Below the pieces are notes generated by a model. That model ran no database searches and had not been told where the DNA came from. It saw nothing but the letters and a program-made list of their open reading frames with translations. From positions 1 to 14,095 of the forward strand of contig CALKAK010000131.1 in NCBI GenBank assembly GCA_937983015.1: DNA of 14,095 nucleotides, written 5' to 3'. The first letter of the stretch is position 1, and every line of letters begins with the position of its first letter. A program made the translations under genes and the position numbers. Origin of the DNA: an uncultured Bacillaceae bacterium. GTDB taxonomy: Bacteria > Bacillota > Bacilli > Bacillales > Caldibacillaceae. Positions 6,888 to 14,001 of this stretch are shown one piece after another.

Positions 6888-8171
6888 GTGAATAAGAAAA
6901 AGCTAGCAAGCTTTCTTGTGTTTCTAGTAACAGCTTTCCTATTAGTGGCTTGTGGTGGAAACGATTCCGCTAGTGACAATAAGACAGGTGGTAATGAAAC
7001 TGAAAAAGAAAAAGTAGAATTAACGATTGCCACATGGGCGAACGAACAAGAAGCAAAAGAATTTGATGCGATTTTGGAAGAAATTAACGTATCACAGGAT
7101 GAATACACCATTAAACAAATGGTGATTCCACAAGATTATTACACGAAAATTCAGACGATGATTGCCGGAAATCAAGCTCCTGATTTGATCTGGCTAGCAC
7201 AAGAATATATTCCTGCCTATGCTAAAAACGGTGCTGTCCTTGATATTACTGAAAAGCTCAATTCACAAACGCAAATTAATATGGATGACTATTTGGATGG
7301 ATCGTTAAATACGGCGATTTACGAAGGAAAAATTTATGGATTACCGTGGATAGGCCAACCATATGTGGTATATTACAATAAAACCTTGTTTGCCGAAAAT
7401 GGCATTAACGAACCAGCAGAAGACTGGACATGGGAAGATTTTAAAGAAACTGCCAAAGCTTTAACGAAAGATGGGATTTATGGATTTGCGACAACGGGTA
7501 ACCCGCCTTTGGCCGTATGGATCTGGGGTGAAGGCGGCGAGATTGTTGAAAAAGATGGAACCGTAAAATTAACAACTCCCGAAACGATCAGCGGATTAGA
7601 ACTGGCAAAATCGATTATTCTTGATGAAACGATGACCATGCCATATCAAGAAGCTTTATCCATGGGAGTGGAACAAGCTTTTGTCAATGGTAAAGTGGCC
7701 ATGATGGTCGGCGGAGCGAATGATGACGTGGAAAGAAAAGTAGAAGAAGCTGGCGGTCAATTTGAAGTAGGAATGGCGATCATGCCCCGAGGTTCCAAAC
7801 AGCATGTAACCTTTAACTGGACCGCATCAACCTTAATTTCTGAACAAACAGATCATCCCGATGTTGCTTTCCAAGCGTTACTTGATATTACTGAAAAGAT
7901 GTTTGACTGGAAGGTTCCTGCACCAGTTGCATCCAAAGTAGAAAAAATCGGTGAAATCAATCCTTATAAAGCTTATGCTGTTGATATCATTAAAAAGTCA
8001 ACAGAAATTTCCCGTGGCTTTAATAACTTACCTGAGCAAAACGAATTGGGTGGGAATCAATGGGAACTCTTAGACTTGCCGATTCTTTCGAATAATAATG
8101 GTAAAGGTAATGTTGATGTCAAAGAACTGGCTGAATTAACGGAAGAAGCATTTAAAGCAATCATAGAGTAA
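6888..8171 (+). CDS. Sugar ABC transporter substrate-binding lipoprotein (CUT1)
   Basis: This is the extracellular receptor of the importer, anchored to the membrane by lipid. I start it at the GTG at 6888 (427 residues), 8 bp after AGGAG; the in-frame GTG at 6879 overlaps that site. The signal peptide has MNKKK, a hydrophobic core (6-19) and a lipobox LVAC, with Cys22 as lipidation site. A Gly/Asn/Glu-rich linker follows (23-46), then the mature two-lobed fold starting at VELTIATWANEQEAKEF. APDLIWLAQEYIPAYAKNGAVLDIT and GKIYGLPW are typical of extracellular solute-binding family 1. Several Trp residues in the middle (AVWIWGEGGE among them) suggest stacking on sugar rings. The ligand is not deducible; the context suggests a mannose-containing or mixed gluco-manno-oligosaccharide. 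A strong hairpin follows the stop codon. Confidence 0.93.
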   Translation: MNKKKLASFLVFLVTAFLLVACGGNDSASDNKTGGNETEKEKVELTIATWANEQEAKEFDAILEEINVSQDEYTIKQMVIPQDYYTKIQTMIAGNQAPDLIWLAQEYIPAYAKNGAVLDITEKLNSQTQINMDDYLDGSLNTAIYEGKIYGLPWIGQPYVVYYNKTLFAENGINEPAEDWTWEDFKETAKALTKDGIYGFATTGNPPLAVWIWGEGGEIVEKDGTVKLTTPETISGLELAKSIILDETMTMPYQEALSMGVEQAFVNGKVAMMVGGANDDVERKVEEAGGQFEVGMAIMPRGSKQHVTFNWTASTLISEQTDHPDVAFQALLDITEKMFDWKVPAPVASKVEKIGEINPYKAYAVDIIKKSTEISRGFNNLPEQNELGGNQWELLDLPILSNNNGKGNVDVKELAELTEEAFKAIIE

Positions 8172-8178
8172 AACTAAG

Positions 8179-8214
8179 CCCAAAAAAGACTGACTTTGCT
8201 CAGTCTTTTTTGGG
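8179..8214 (+). terminator. Attenuating hairpin between binding-protein and permease genes
   Basis: CCCAAAAAAGACTGA (8179-8193) pairs perfectly with TCAGTCTTTTTTGGG (8200-8214): 15 bp around a 6-nt loop. The six T residues lie within the descending arm, so GACTGA/TCAGTC followed by T6 can act as a partial intrinsic terminator. It is 7 bp after the binding-protein stop codon and 4 bp before the permease ribosome binding site. The likely effect is more binding protein than permease, either by termination or by protecting the upstream mRNA end. Confidence 0.8.
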
Positions 8215-8230
8215 ATATGAGGTGAAATAC

Positions 8231-9166
8231 ATGGAAGACTTATCAAAAATGAGCGAGCAAGAGAAAATTGCTTTTCTTGTCAAACAGCAAAAGAAAAAGA
8301 AAAGAAGACCCAGTCCAGGATATTTATTCATTGCTCCTTGGTTTATTAGTTATTTTATCTTTGGTCTCTTCCCGATGGTCTTATCGTTCATCATGAGTTT
8401 TACGGATTGGCCTGTTATTGGCAAGCCGACTTTTGTCGGTTTAGAAAATTATCGTGATTTACTGGTGGACCGTTCTTTTCATAACTCCTTATGGGTGACC
8501 ATCCGTTACGCCATCGTTGCGGTTCCGATCGGAATGGCGGCTTCTTTTACGATCGCGCTCATCATGGCATCGAAGACAAAAGGCTTGTCCGTTTATCGAA
8601 CCATTTATTATTTACCAGCTGTTGTCTCAGGTGTCGCGGTCGGGATCATTTGGCGCTGGATTCTCGATCCCAATAATGGACTGATCAATAACTTACTGGC
8701 GATCATTGGCATAAAAGGCCCGGGATGGTTGACGGATCCGGATTGGGTGTTGCCCTCCTATGTTCTCATGAGTTTATGGGGCGCAGGTGCCGGAATGCTT
8801 ACGTACCTTGTTTCCATCAATGAAGTCCCTTTGGATCTACATGAAGCAGCAGAAATCCAGGGAGCAGGATTTTTCAAACGGATCTTTCTCGTTGTCATTC
8901 CCTATGTAAGACCGATTCTTTATTACAATCTCATTATGGGGATTATCGGTGCCTTTAAGAAATTTAATGATGCCTATATTTTAGGCGGTGCGGGGAATCA
9001 AGGGCAGTTTATCATGCTGCAAATCTATGATACCGCGTTCACATATTTTAAGATGGGATATGCCTCTGCCATGTCCTGGATCTTTTTAATTATCGTCCTC
9101 GCGATCACGTTACTTGTATTCAAATTTACCGATTTCTGGAAGTACAGTCAGGAAAATGAGGAGTAA
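8231..9166 (+). CDS. Sugar ABC transporter permease, MalF/UgpA type (CUT1)
   Basis: This is one of two membrane channel subunits of the importer. I start it at the ATG at 8231 (311 residues), 6 bp after GAGGTG; the upstream TTG falls inside the hairpin stem. A basic N-terminal tail (KQQKKKKRRP, 19-28) precedes six membrane segments at about 31-55, 89-113, 126-146, 174-194, 227-249 and 277-299. The EAA loop, EAAEIQGAGFFKRIFLVVIP (205-224), contacts the ATPase and carries the conserved Gly211 and final Pro. The P-region GLENYRDLL near 70-78 is typical for MalF-like permeases. The next permease begins 6 bp after its stop. Confidence 0.94.
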   Translation: MEDLSKMSEQEKIAFLVKQQKKKKRRPSPGYLFIAPWFISYFIFGLFPMVLSFIMSFTDWPVIGKPTFVGLENYRDLLVDRSFHNSLWVTIRYAIVAVPIGMAASFTIALIMASKTKGLSVYRTIYYLPAVVSGVAVGIIWRWILDPNNGLINNLLAIIGIKGPGWLTDPDWVLPSYVLMSLWGAGAGMLTYLVSINEVPLDLHEAAEIQGAGFFKRIFLVVIPYVRPILYYNLIMGIIGAFKKFNDAYILGGAGNQGQFIMLQIYDTAFTYFKMGYASAMSWIFLIIVLAITLLVFKFTDFWKYSQENEE

Positions 9167-9172
9167 AATACA

Positions 9173-10105
9173 ATGATGGAATATAAAAATTATGGCAGTT
9201 TGACTATGGATCAGGAACGAGAAATAATCGAAAAAATCAAGAAAGAAAAATATAAACGGATTCCGCTTCATAAAAAAGTCCGTTCCACGATAAAACATGT
9301 CATTCTTATCCTTGTGGCTATTTCCATGTTATTGCCCTTTTTCTGGATGGTATCAACGGCATTAAAAACAAATAATAACGTGTTCAGCATACCACCGCAA
9401 TGGATTCCGAGGCCCGCACAATGGTCGAATTTTCTCCGGGTCTTTGATTCCATACCTTTTCTCCGTATTATTTTCAATACGGTCGGTTATGCCGCAGCAG
9501 TAACCTTTTTTGAAGTCGTCATGTCCGTGATTGTAGCCTATGGTTTCGCGCGTTTTCGTTTTAAATGGAAAAAACCGTTGTTTCTCTTTTTATTAATCAC
9601 GATCATGATTCCCGGTGAAATCACCATCGTCCCGACCTATATTTTCTGGGCGAAACTCGGTGAGTTTTTTGACACATCGTTTATCAATACGTATATCCCT
9701 TTGATATTGCCTGCTATTGGAGGACAGGCCGTTCATATCTTTTTCATGACCCAGTATTTCCGGACGATCCCGAAAGATTTTACAGAAGCCGCCTATATGA
9801 ACGGGGCCAATAGTTGGACGATCTTGTGGAAAGTATTTTTCCCGATGTCAATACCGGCAGTGTTAACCATCACCATCTCATCCTTTATGGGTACCTGGAA
9901 CGCATTTTTAGGTCCATTGATCTATCTCAATGATGTGGAAAAATTCACCATACAAGTCGGTTTGGCTATGTTCCAGGGAATGTTTAATGTGAACTGGCCG
10001 TTATTGATGGCCGCAACCACAATATCTGTGATACCGATGATCATCCTGTTCTTCTCATTCCAAAAATACTTTATTCCTTCGAATAAATCTTCGGGAGTCA
10101 AATAA
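9173..10105 (+). CDS. Sugar ABC transporter permease, MalG/UgpE type (CUT1)
   Basis: This is the second channel subunit. The ATG at 9173 is 9 bp after GGAG (9160-9163), which overlaps the end of the preceding gene; a second ATG at 9176 is also possible. The 310-residue protein has a longer than usual charged N-terminal tail (about 40 residues) and six membrane segments at about 41-63, 97-123, 135-158, 173-196, 228-250 and 275-298. The EAA loop is EAAYMNGANSWTILWKVFFP (205-224). TWNAFLGPLIYL (241-252) and the C-terminal FQKYFIPS are standard MalG-type features. The end lacks the common GAVKG tail but finishes SSGVK. The next gene starts 1 bp after the stop, pointing to translational coupling. 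Confidence 0.94.
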   Translation: MMEYKNYGSLTMDQEREIIEKIKKEKYKRIPLHKKVRSTIKHVILILVAISMLLPFFWMVSTALKTNNNVFSIPPQWIPRPAQWSNFLRVFDSIPFLRIIFNTVGYAAAVTFFEVVMSVIVAYGFARFRFKWKKPLFLFLLITIMIPGEITIVPTYIFWAKLGEFFDTSFINTYIPLILPAIGGQAVHIFFMTQYFRTIPKDFTEAAYMNGANSWTILWKVFFPMSIPAVLTITISSFMGTWNAFLGPLIYLNDVEKFTIQVGLAMFQGMFNVNWPLLMAATTISVIPMIILFFSFQKYFIPSNKSSGVK

Positions 10106-10106
10106 C

Positions 10107-10823
10107 ATGAAACCTTGGATTCGCCGATGGACTGAGTTGCCTGTACTTTGGCAGGTTATATTCTTTTTGATTGCGACGTTAAACTTGTCAACGCCCTTTA
10201 TTTTTAAGCAATTGGCCGATAATCAGGAACGGATGACGGACATTGTCGAAGCTTTGCATAAAATCGAAACGGATATGGAAGTTGTCGATGGAAAGCTCAA
10301 AGCCAGTCAAGAGGTCATTCCGACAGAACAATGGACGATCTACGTTTTGTCTCAAGATGATTCGGCGCAACAGGCGATTCGCTTTGCAGAAGATTATGTT
10401 GAAATACAGCTAGCGGATCATTCCAGCCGCATTGAATACGAAGAGAATATGGATAAGAAAGACATCATTGAAAGTATCGAGACGCAAATCATGCAGGCAG
10501 GTCTAGCCGTTGTTTTCGTTACCGCCGCAATCACCTTTTTATTCAATATTTTTGTGTTTTTAGTTAGTACGGTCGTATCTTTTTATCTGTTGAAAAATCG
10601 GCTAAGATATCGAATACTGCTTAGACGTATAAATTTCCCGTATATTATTGCGGGTCTGGTCGCGATTTTATTAACGATCGTCTTCCCTTATTATCGGATG
10701 AATTATTTTATTTCTCTTACTGCTATGGGCTTAATAACCGCTTATATTTTGAAAGGTGAAATGGAGAAAAGTATCACGGATTTTTATTTTGGAAAAGGAG
10801 ATCACATCGATGAGTTATATTGA
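10107..10823 (+). CDS. DUF1189-like membrane protein in the sugar ABC operon
   Basis: The 238-residue product has one N-terminal membrane segment (about 13-33), an extracytoplasmic domain of about 95 residues (34-130) and a C-terminal membrane part: a long hydrophobic stretch at 131-161, then 178-194 and 199-215. The outer domain includes the MEVVDGKLKAS motif (57-67), which resembles DUF1189 proteins, and a QQAIRFAEDYVEIQL segment (88-102). DUF1189 protein YvdJ (MdxJ) sits in the maltodextrin ABC operon of B. subtilis just after the permease genes, the same position as here. Its role is unknown; an accessory or sensing function for the importer is conceivable. GGGAG at 10093-10097 supports the start. 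The last 14 bp overlap the ATPase gene. Confidence 0.72.
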   Translation: MKPWIRRWTELPVLWQVIFFLIATLNLSTPFIFKQLADNQERMTDIVEALHKIETDMEVVDGKLKASQEVIPTEQWTIYVLSQDDSAQQAIRFAEDYVEIQLADHSSRIEYEENMDKKDIIESIETQIMQAGLAVVFVTAAITFLFNIFVFLVSTVVSFYLLKNRLRYRILLRRINFPYIIAGLVAILLTIVFPYYRMNYFISLTAMGLITAYILKGEMEKSITDFYFGKGDHIDELY

Positions 10824-11898
10824 GCTGAGAAACGTTTATAAAGTTTATGGGAATGATGTTTTGGCGATCAATAACTTCAATTTAAATATCGAGAAAAATG
10901 AATTTGTCGCATTAATTGGGCCTTCTGGATGCGGTAAATCCACTTTGTTGAGAATGATCGCCGGTTTAGAGGAGATTTCCTATGGCGATTTATTGATTGA
11001 TGGTAAAAAGATGAATGATGTGCACGCGAAAGATCGCGATATCGCGATGGTTTTCCAAAATTATGCATTGTATCCCCATTTATCGATTTATGATAATATT
11101 GCCTTCGGTTTAAAACTGCGTAAAGTCGATAAGAAAACGATTCATGAAAAGGTAACTCAAGTTGCCAAAATATTAGGGTTAGAAGAATATCTGGAAAAGA
11201 AACCGAATGAACTTTCCGGTGGACAAAGACAGCGGGTCGCATTGGGGAGAGCGATTGTCCAGGGTTCGAATATCTTTTTAATGGACGAACCATTGTCCAA
11301 TTTAGATGCGAAACTCCGGACGAAAATGCGTGTGGAAATTTTACGTCTTCACAAACAATTGGGAGTAACAACCATCTATGTCACCCATGATCAGGTAGAA
11401 GCGATGACTATGGCTGACCGGATTGTCGTGCTCAATAAAGGAGTCATTCAACAAGTTGGTACACCTACCGAATTATATTCAAATCCGGCCAATCTTTTTG
11501 TGGCCAAGTTTATCGGTGATCCGGAAATCAATCTGATCAATGCCACCATCCAGAATGGAGAGCTCATCTTTGGCGAATACAAAATCCCATTACCGGATAC
11601 GATTAAATCTGGAAAAAATTATGAAGGAAAAGAAATTTACCTGGGGTTACGCGCTGAACATTTCTCCGATGATCGCCTGACGGTTGAAAACAATCCTGCT
11701 CAAACCATTACATCCGAAATCGAATTAATCGAGATGCGTGGCGATCACTGCATTATCTTTACGAACATTAACCAACAAAGCATTCAATTGAAAGTTCCGG
11801 CCGATCGCGGCTATACGATTGGCGACAACATTTCCTTTGTAGCCAATTATGATAAGATGTTCTTATTCGATAAGGAAACAGGTGCGAGAATCCGTTAG
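10810..11898 (+). CDS. Sugar ABC transporter ATPase, MsmX/UgpC/MalK type
   Basis: This is the ATP-hydrolysing subunit that drives the importer. I start it at the ATG at 10810 (362 residues), 9 bp after AAAGGAG; the protein then begins MSYIELRNVYKVYG, standard for the family. Motifs are complete: Walker A GPSGCGKST (37-45), Q-loop Gln83, signature LSGGQ (135-139), Walker B with Asp159 and Glu160 (FLMDEP), D-loop SNLDA and switch His193 (THDQVEA). Residues from about 235 to the end form the MalK-type TOBE regulatory domain. The gene overlaps the DUF1189-like gene by 14 bp. Many Bacillaceae sugar importers lack their own ATPase and share MsmX, so a dedicated one is notable. It could still serve other importers such as the one entering at the right edge. 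Confidence 0.95.
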   Translation: MSYIELRNVYKVYGNDVLAINNFNLNIEKNEFVALIGPSGCGKSTLLRMIAGLEEISYGDLLIDGKKMNDVHAKDRDIAMVFQNYALYPHLSIYDNIAFGLKLRKVDKKTIHEKVTQVAKILGLEEYLEKKPNELSGGQRQRVALGRAIVQGSNIFLMDEPLSNLDAKLRTKMRVEILRLHKQLGVTTIYVTHDQVEAMTMADRIVVLNKGVIQQVGTPTELYSNPANLFVAKFIGDPEINLINATIQNGELIFGEYKIPLPDTIKSGKNYEGKEIYLGLRAEHFSDDRLTVENNPAQTITSEIELIEMRGDHCIIFTNINQQSIQLKVPADRGYTIGDNISFVANYDKMFLFDKETGARIR

Positions 11899-11940
11899 GA
11901 TGATTGATAGAAATTGGTTTATTAGAAGGAGCGACAATTG

Positions 11941-13488
11941 ATGGGCAAGTGGTGGCAGGAAACCGTATTTTACGAAATATATGTTCCCTCTTTTAAAGAT
12001 GGCAATGGTGATGGGATTGGTGACTTTAAAGGGATTACCGAGAAATTGGATTATCTTCAAGATTTGGGGATCGGGGCGATCTGGTTAACTCCGTTTTATA
12101 AATCCCCTCGGGTAGACAATGGTTACGACATCAGTGACTATTATTCGATTGATCCTGTGTTCGGCAATGATGACGATTTTTCCCGTTTCATCAAGGAAGC
12201 CCATGACCGCAATATTCGCGTAATTATCGATATTGCTTTCAATCATACTTCGACGGAACACCCATGGTTTAAAGAATCGGCATCAGCAAAGGATTCGCCG
12301 AAGCGCGATTGGTATATTTGGAGGGACGAACCGAATAATTGGGAATCCTTTTTTGGCGGCTCGGCCTGGGAGTATGATCCAAAGACGAAACAATATTATT
12401 ACCATAGTTTTGCCAAGGAACAAGCGGATTTGAACTTCGGGAATGAAGAAGTGAAAAAGGAAATTTTCAAGATATTAAACTATTGGTTACAAAAAGGTGT
12501 AGACGGTTTCCGACTTGACGTCATTAATAATCTTACGTTTGGTCAAGATTTTACAGATAATCCGTACGATGAAAAAGGGGAGCAAATTCATCTATATGAT
12601 AAAGATCAGGAAGGGATCATCGAGTTTTTGCAGGAATTGACTTCCTTTGTCAAAAGTATTAATCCTGATGCTTTCCTTGTCGGGGAAATCAGTTCCGATG
12701 AACTGGATTTCATCGCCCGCTATGCGGGGAGCCCCCTCCTAGATGTAACTTTTAATTTTAATTTTGGTAGTATTAAGCGGTTTTCTGTAAAAACCATCTT
12801 TAATGAAATGAAAAAGATGGAAGCCGTTTATCAAGAAAACCGTCTACCAACCATCTTTTTTGGAAGTCATGATATGCCAAGGCTCTGGAATCGCCTGGCT
12901 CGCTGTCAGGTAGAGATGGCCGAATTACTGGCCACGTTAATTTTGACAGCAAGAGGCGTTCCATTTCTTTATTTTGGTGATGAAATTGGCATGGAAGATT
13001 TGCAACAAGATACTATTGAAGACTTCCGGGATATCCAGGCGATCATGGCCTATCGACTGGCAAAAGAAAAGGGAGAGTCTGAAGAGGCTGCATTGCTGAA
13101 AGCTGTTCAAGCATCCCGGGACAAGGCTAGGGCGCCGATGCAATGGGAAAACGAACCCTTTTCCTCAGGCGAACCGTGGATTCCAGAGGCAAACAGGGTT
13201 CCGGATTCAAGAAGAAAAAGGCTGTATTCCTATTATAAAAAACTGATCAACCTCAGAAAAAATGAAGATTTTTGTTATGCGCCCTATGAACTACTAGAAT
13301 TGAACAACGAACTGCTCTATTTCAAGAGAGGCCATTCTCTAGTTTTGTTAAATTTCGGTGAAAAACCTGAAACGATCCACAATCAGTGGTCGATACAATC
13401 ACTGGATTTATGTAATCAACAAGTCGATTGGTCGGATGATGCGATTACCATAGCCGGTCAAACAGCAGCAATTTTTAAGGTTAAATAA
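11941..13488 (+). CDS. GH13 alpha-glucosidase, oligo-1,6-glucosidase-like
   Basis: The 515-residue cytoplasmic enzyme should release glucose from the non-reducing end of alpha-glucosides. It starts at the ATG at 11941, 9-10 bp after AGAAGGAG; the TTG just before it is not needed. It begins WWQETVFYEIYVPSFKDGNGDGIGD with the calcium loop (20-28). Conserved GH13 regions are DIAFNHTS (97-104), GFRLDVINN (189-197, nucleophile Asp193), LVGEIS (246-251, acid/base Glu249) and GSHDMPR (308-314, Asp311). The Val after the nucleophile (DVIN) is associated with alpha-1,6 rather than alpha-1,4 specificity. Region IV has Ser-His-Asp where oligo-1,6-glucosidases usually have Asn-His-Asp. KARAPMQW (395-402) is standard. 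Its presence with a beta-mannoside phosphorylase is unexplained. It is the last gene of the operon. Confidence 0.9.
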   Translation: MGKWWQETVFYEIYVPSFKDGNGDGIGDFKGITEKLDYLQDLGIGAIWLTPFYKSPRVDNGYDISDYYSIDPVFGNDDDFSRFIKEAHDRNIRVIIDIAFNHTSTEHPWFKESASAKDSPKRDWYIWRDEPNNWESFFGGSAWEYDPKTKQYYYHSFAKEQADLNFGNEEVKKEIFKILNYWLQKGVDGFRLDVINNLTFGQDFTDNPYDEKGEQIHLYDKDQEGIIEFLQELTSFVKSINPDAFLVGEISSDELDFIARYAGSPLLDVTFNFNFGSIKRFSVKTIFNEMKKMEAVYQENRLPTIFFGSHDMPRLWNRLARCQVEMAELLATLILTARGVPFLYFGDEIGMEDLQQDTIEDFRDIQAIMAYRLAKEKGESEEAALLKAVQASRDKARAPMQWENEPFSSGEPWIPEANRVPDSRRKRLYSYYKKLINLRKNEDFCYAPYELLELNNELLYFKRGHSLVLLNFGEKPETIHNQWSIQSLDLCNQQVDWSDDAITIAGQTAAIFKVK

Positions 13489-13520
13489 AGTGAATAGTTA
13501 TTTAAAGGCACAGGATTTTC

Positions 13521-13557
13521 AGGCACGTTCTCTTTGATGAGGGGTGCCTTTATTTGT
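13521..13557 (+). terminator. Probable terminator of the transport operon
   Basis: AGGCAC at 13521-13526 can pair with GTGCCT at 13544-13549, followed by the T-rich TTATTTGTT. A second copy of AGGCAC at 13506-13511, extended to AAAGGCAC (13504-13511), can pair with GTGCCTTT (13544-13551) instead. The two upstream copies compete for one downstream arm. The T-run is interrupted, so termination may be partial. Confidence 0.55.
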
Positions 13558-13768
13558 TGGGGGAAAATGGGAACGTACCTTTTGGGGATTATAAAGAACG
13601 TTGTAAGGGATTATTTGTTAGAATAAATGAACTCACGCTAAACCACTATTTGTATCTGTTTTGACAATCTGGAGTATGAATAGCCAATTTCGTGAAGCGA
13701 TGGTAAGTTGCAAAACCTGATCGTAGATTTTGTCAAAATTTAATTTCTGTTCTAGTTAATTTAAATTC
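13558..13768. other. Intergenic block with distant inverted repeat
   Basis: I see no gene. TTTTGACA (13659-13666) recurs in inverted form as TGTCAAAA (13731-13738), 64 bp apart, each flanked by an ATCT/AGAT-like base run. Each contains TTGACA, but no good -10 box lies at the right distance. An AACGTT core also occurs at 13597-13602 without a promoter near it. Confidence 0.5.
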
Positions 13769-13809
13769 AAAACGCCTTCATCCAATTTTGACCGGGTGAA
13801 GGCGTTTTT
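13769..13809. terminator. Bidirectional terminator between converging operons
   Basis: AAAACGCCTTCA (13769-13780) pairs perfectly with TGAAGGCGTTTT (13797-13808): 12 bp around a 16-nt loop. A-run on one side and T-run on the other let it act on both strands. It would stop read-through from the GH13 gene on the plus strand and end the permease operon entering from the right on the minus strand. Confidence 0.88.
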
Positions 13810-14001
13810 ATTCTGAATTCTTTTGCAACGGATTCGATTTTCTCCGACCAAATTTCAAATGAACACATCCATAGGCTTTTCCTTTCTTTAGACGATAACG
13901 ATCATTTTATCATTAGTCTTTCCACAAGAACATTCAGCAATATTGGTGCTGTTTCTGTCCGGTTGGACTGGCATCGAGATGCTCGATCAATTACGAACGT
14001 A
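13810..14001. other. Intergenic DNA, possible remnant of coding sequence
   Basis: This is the region downstream of the minus-strand permease. No frame is open for long. Short minus-strand stretches, including a 28-codon frame at 13888-13974 with a Cys-x-Cys pair, look protein-like but have no ribosome binding site and are not called. Confidence 0.4.

Noticed and set aside
10877..11371. 164-codon minus-strand frame opposite the ATPase gene
   Set aside because: It lies wholly within a gene whose ABC ATPase motifs are complete, and its translation has no recognisable domain.
13888..13974. 28-codon minus-strand frame with a Cys-x-Cys pair downstream of the partial permease
   Set aside because: It has no ribosome binding site, is very short, and cannot be assigned to a family. 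At most it is a remnant.
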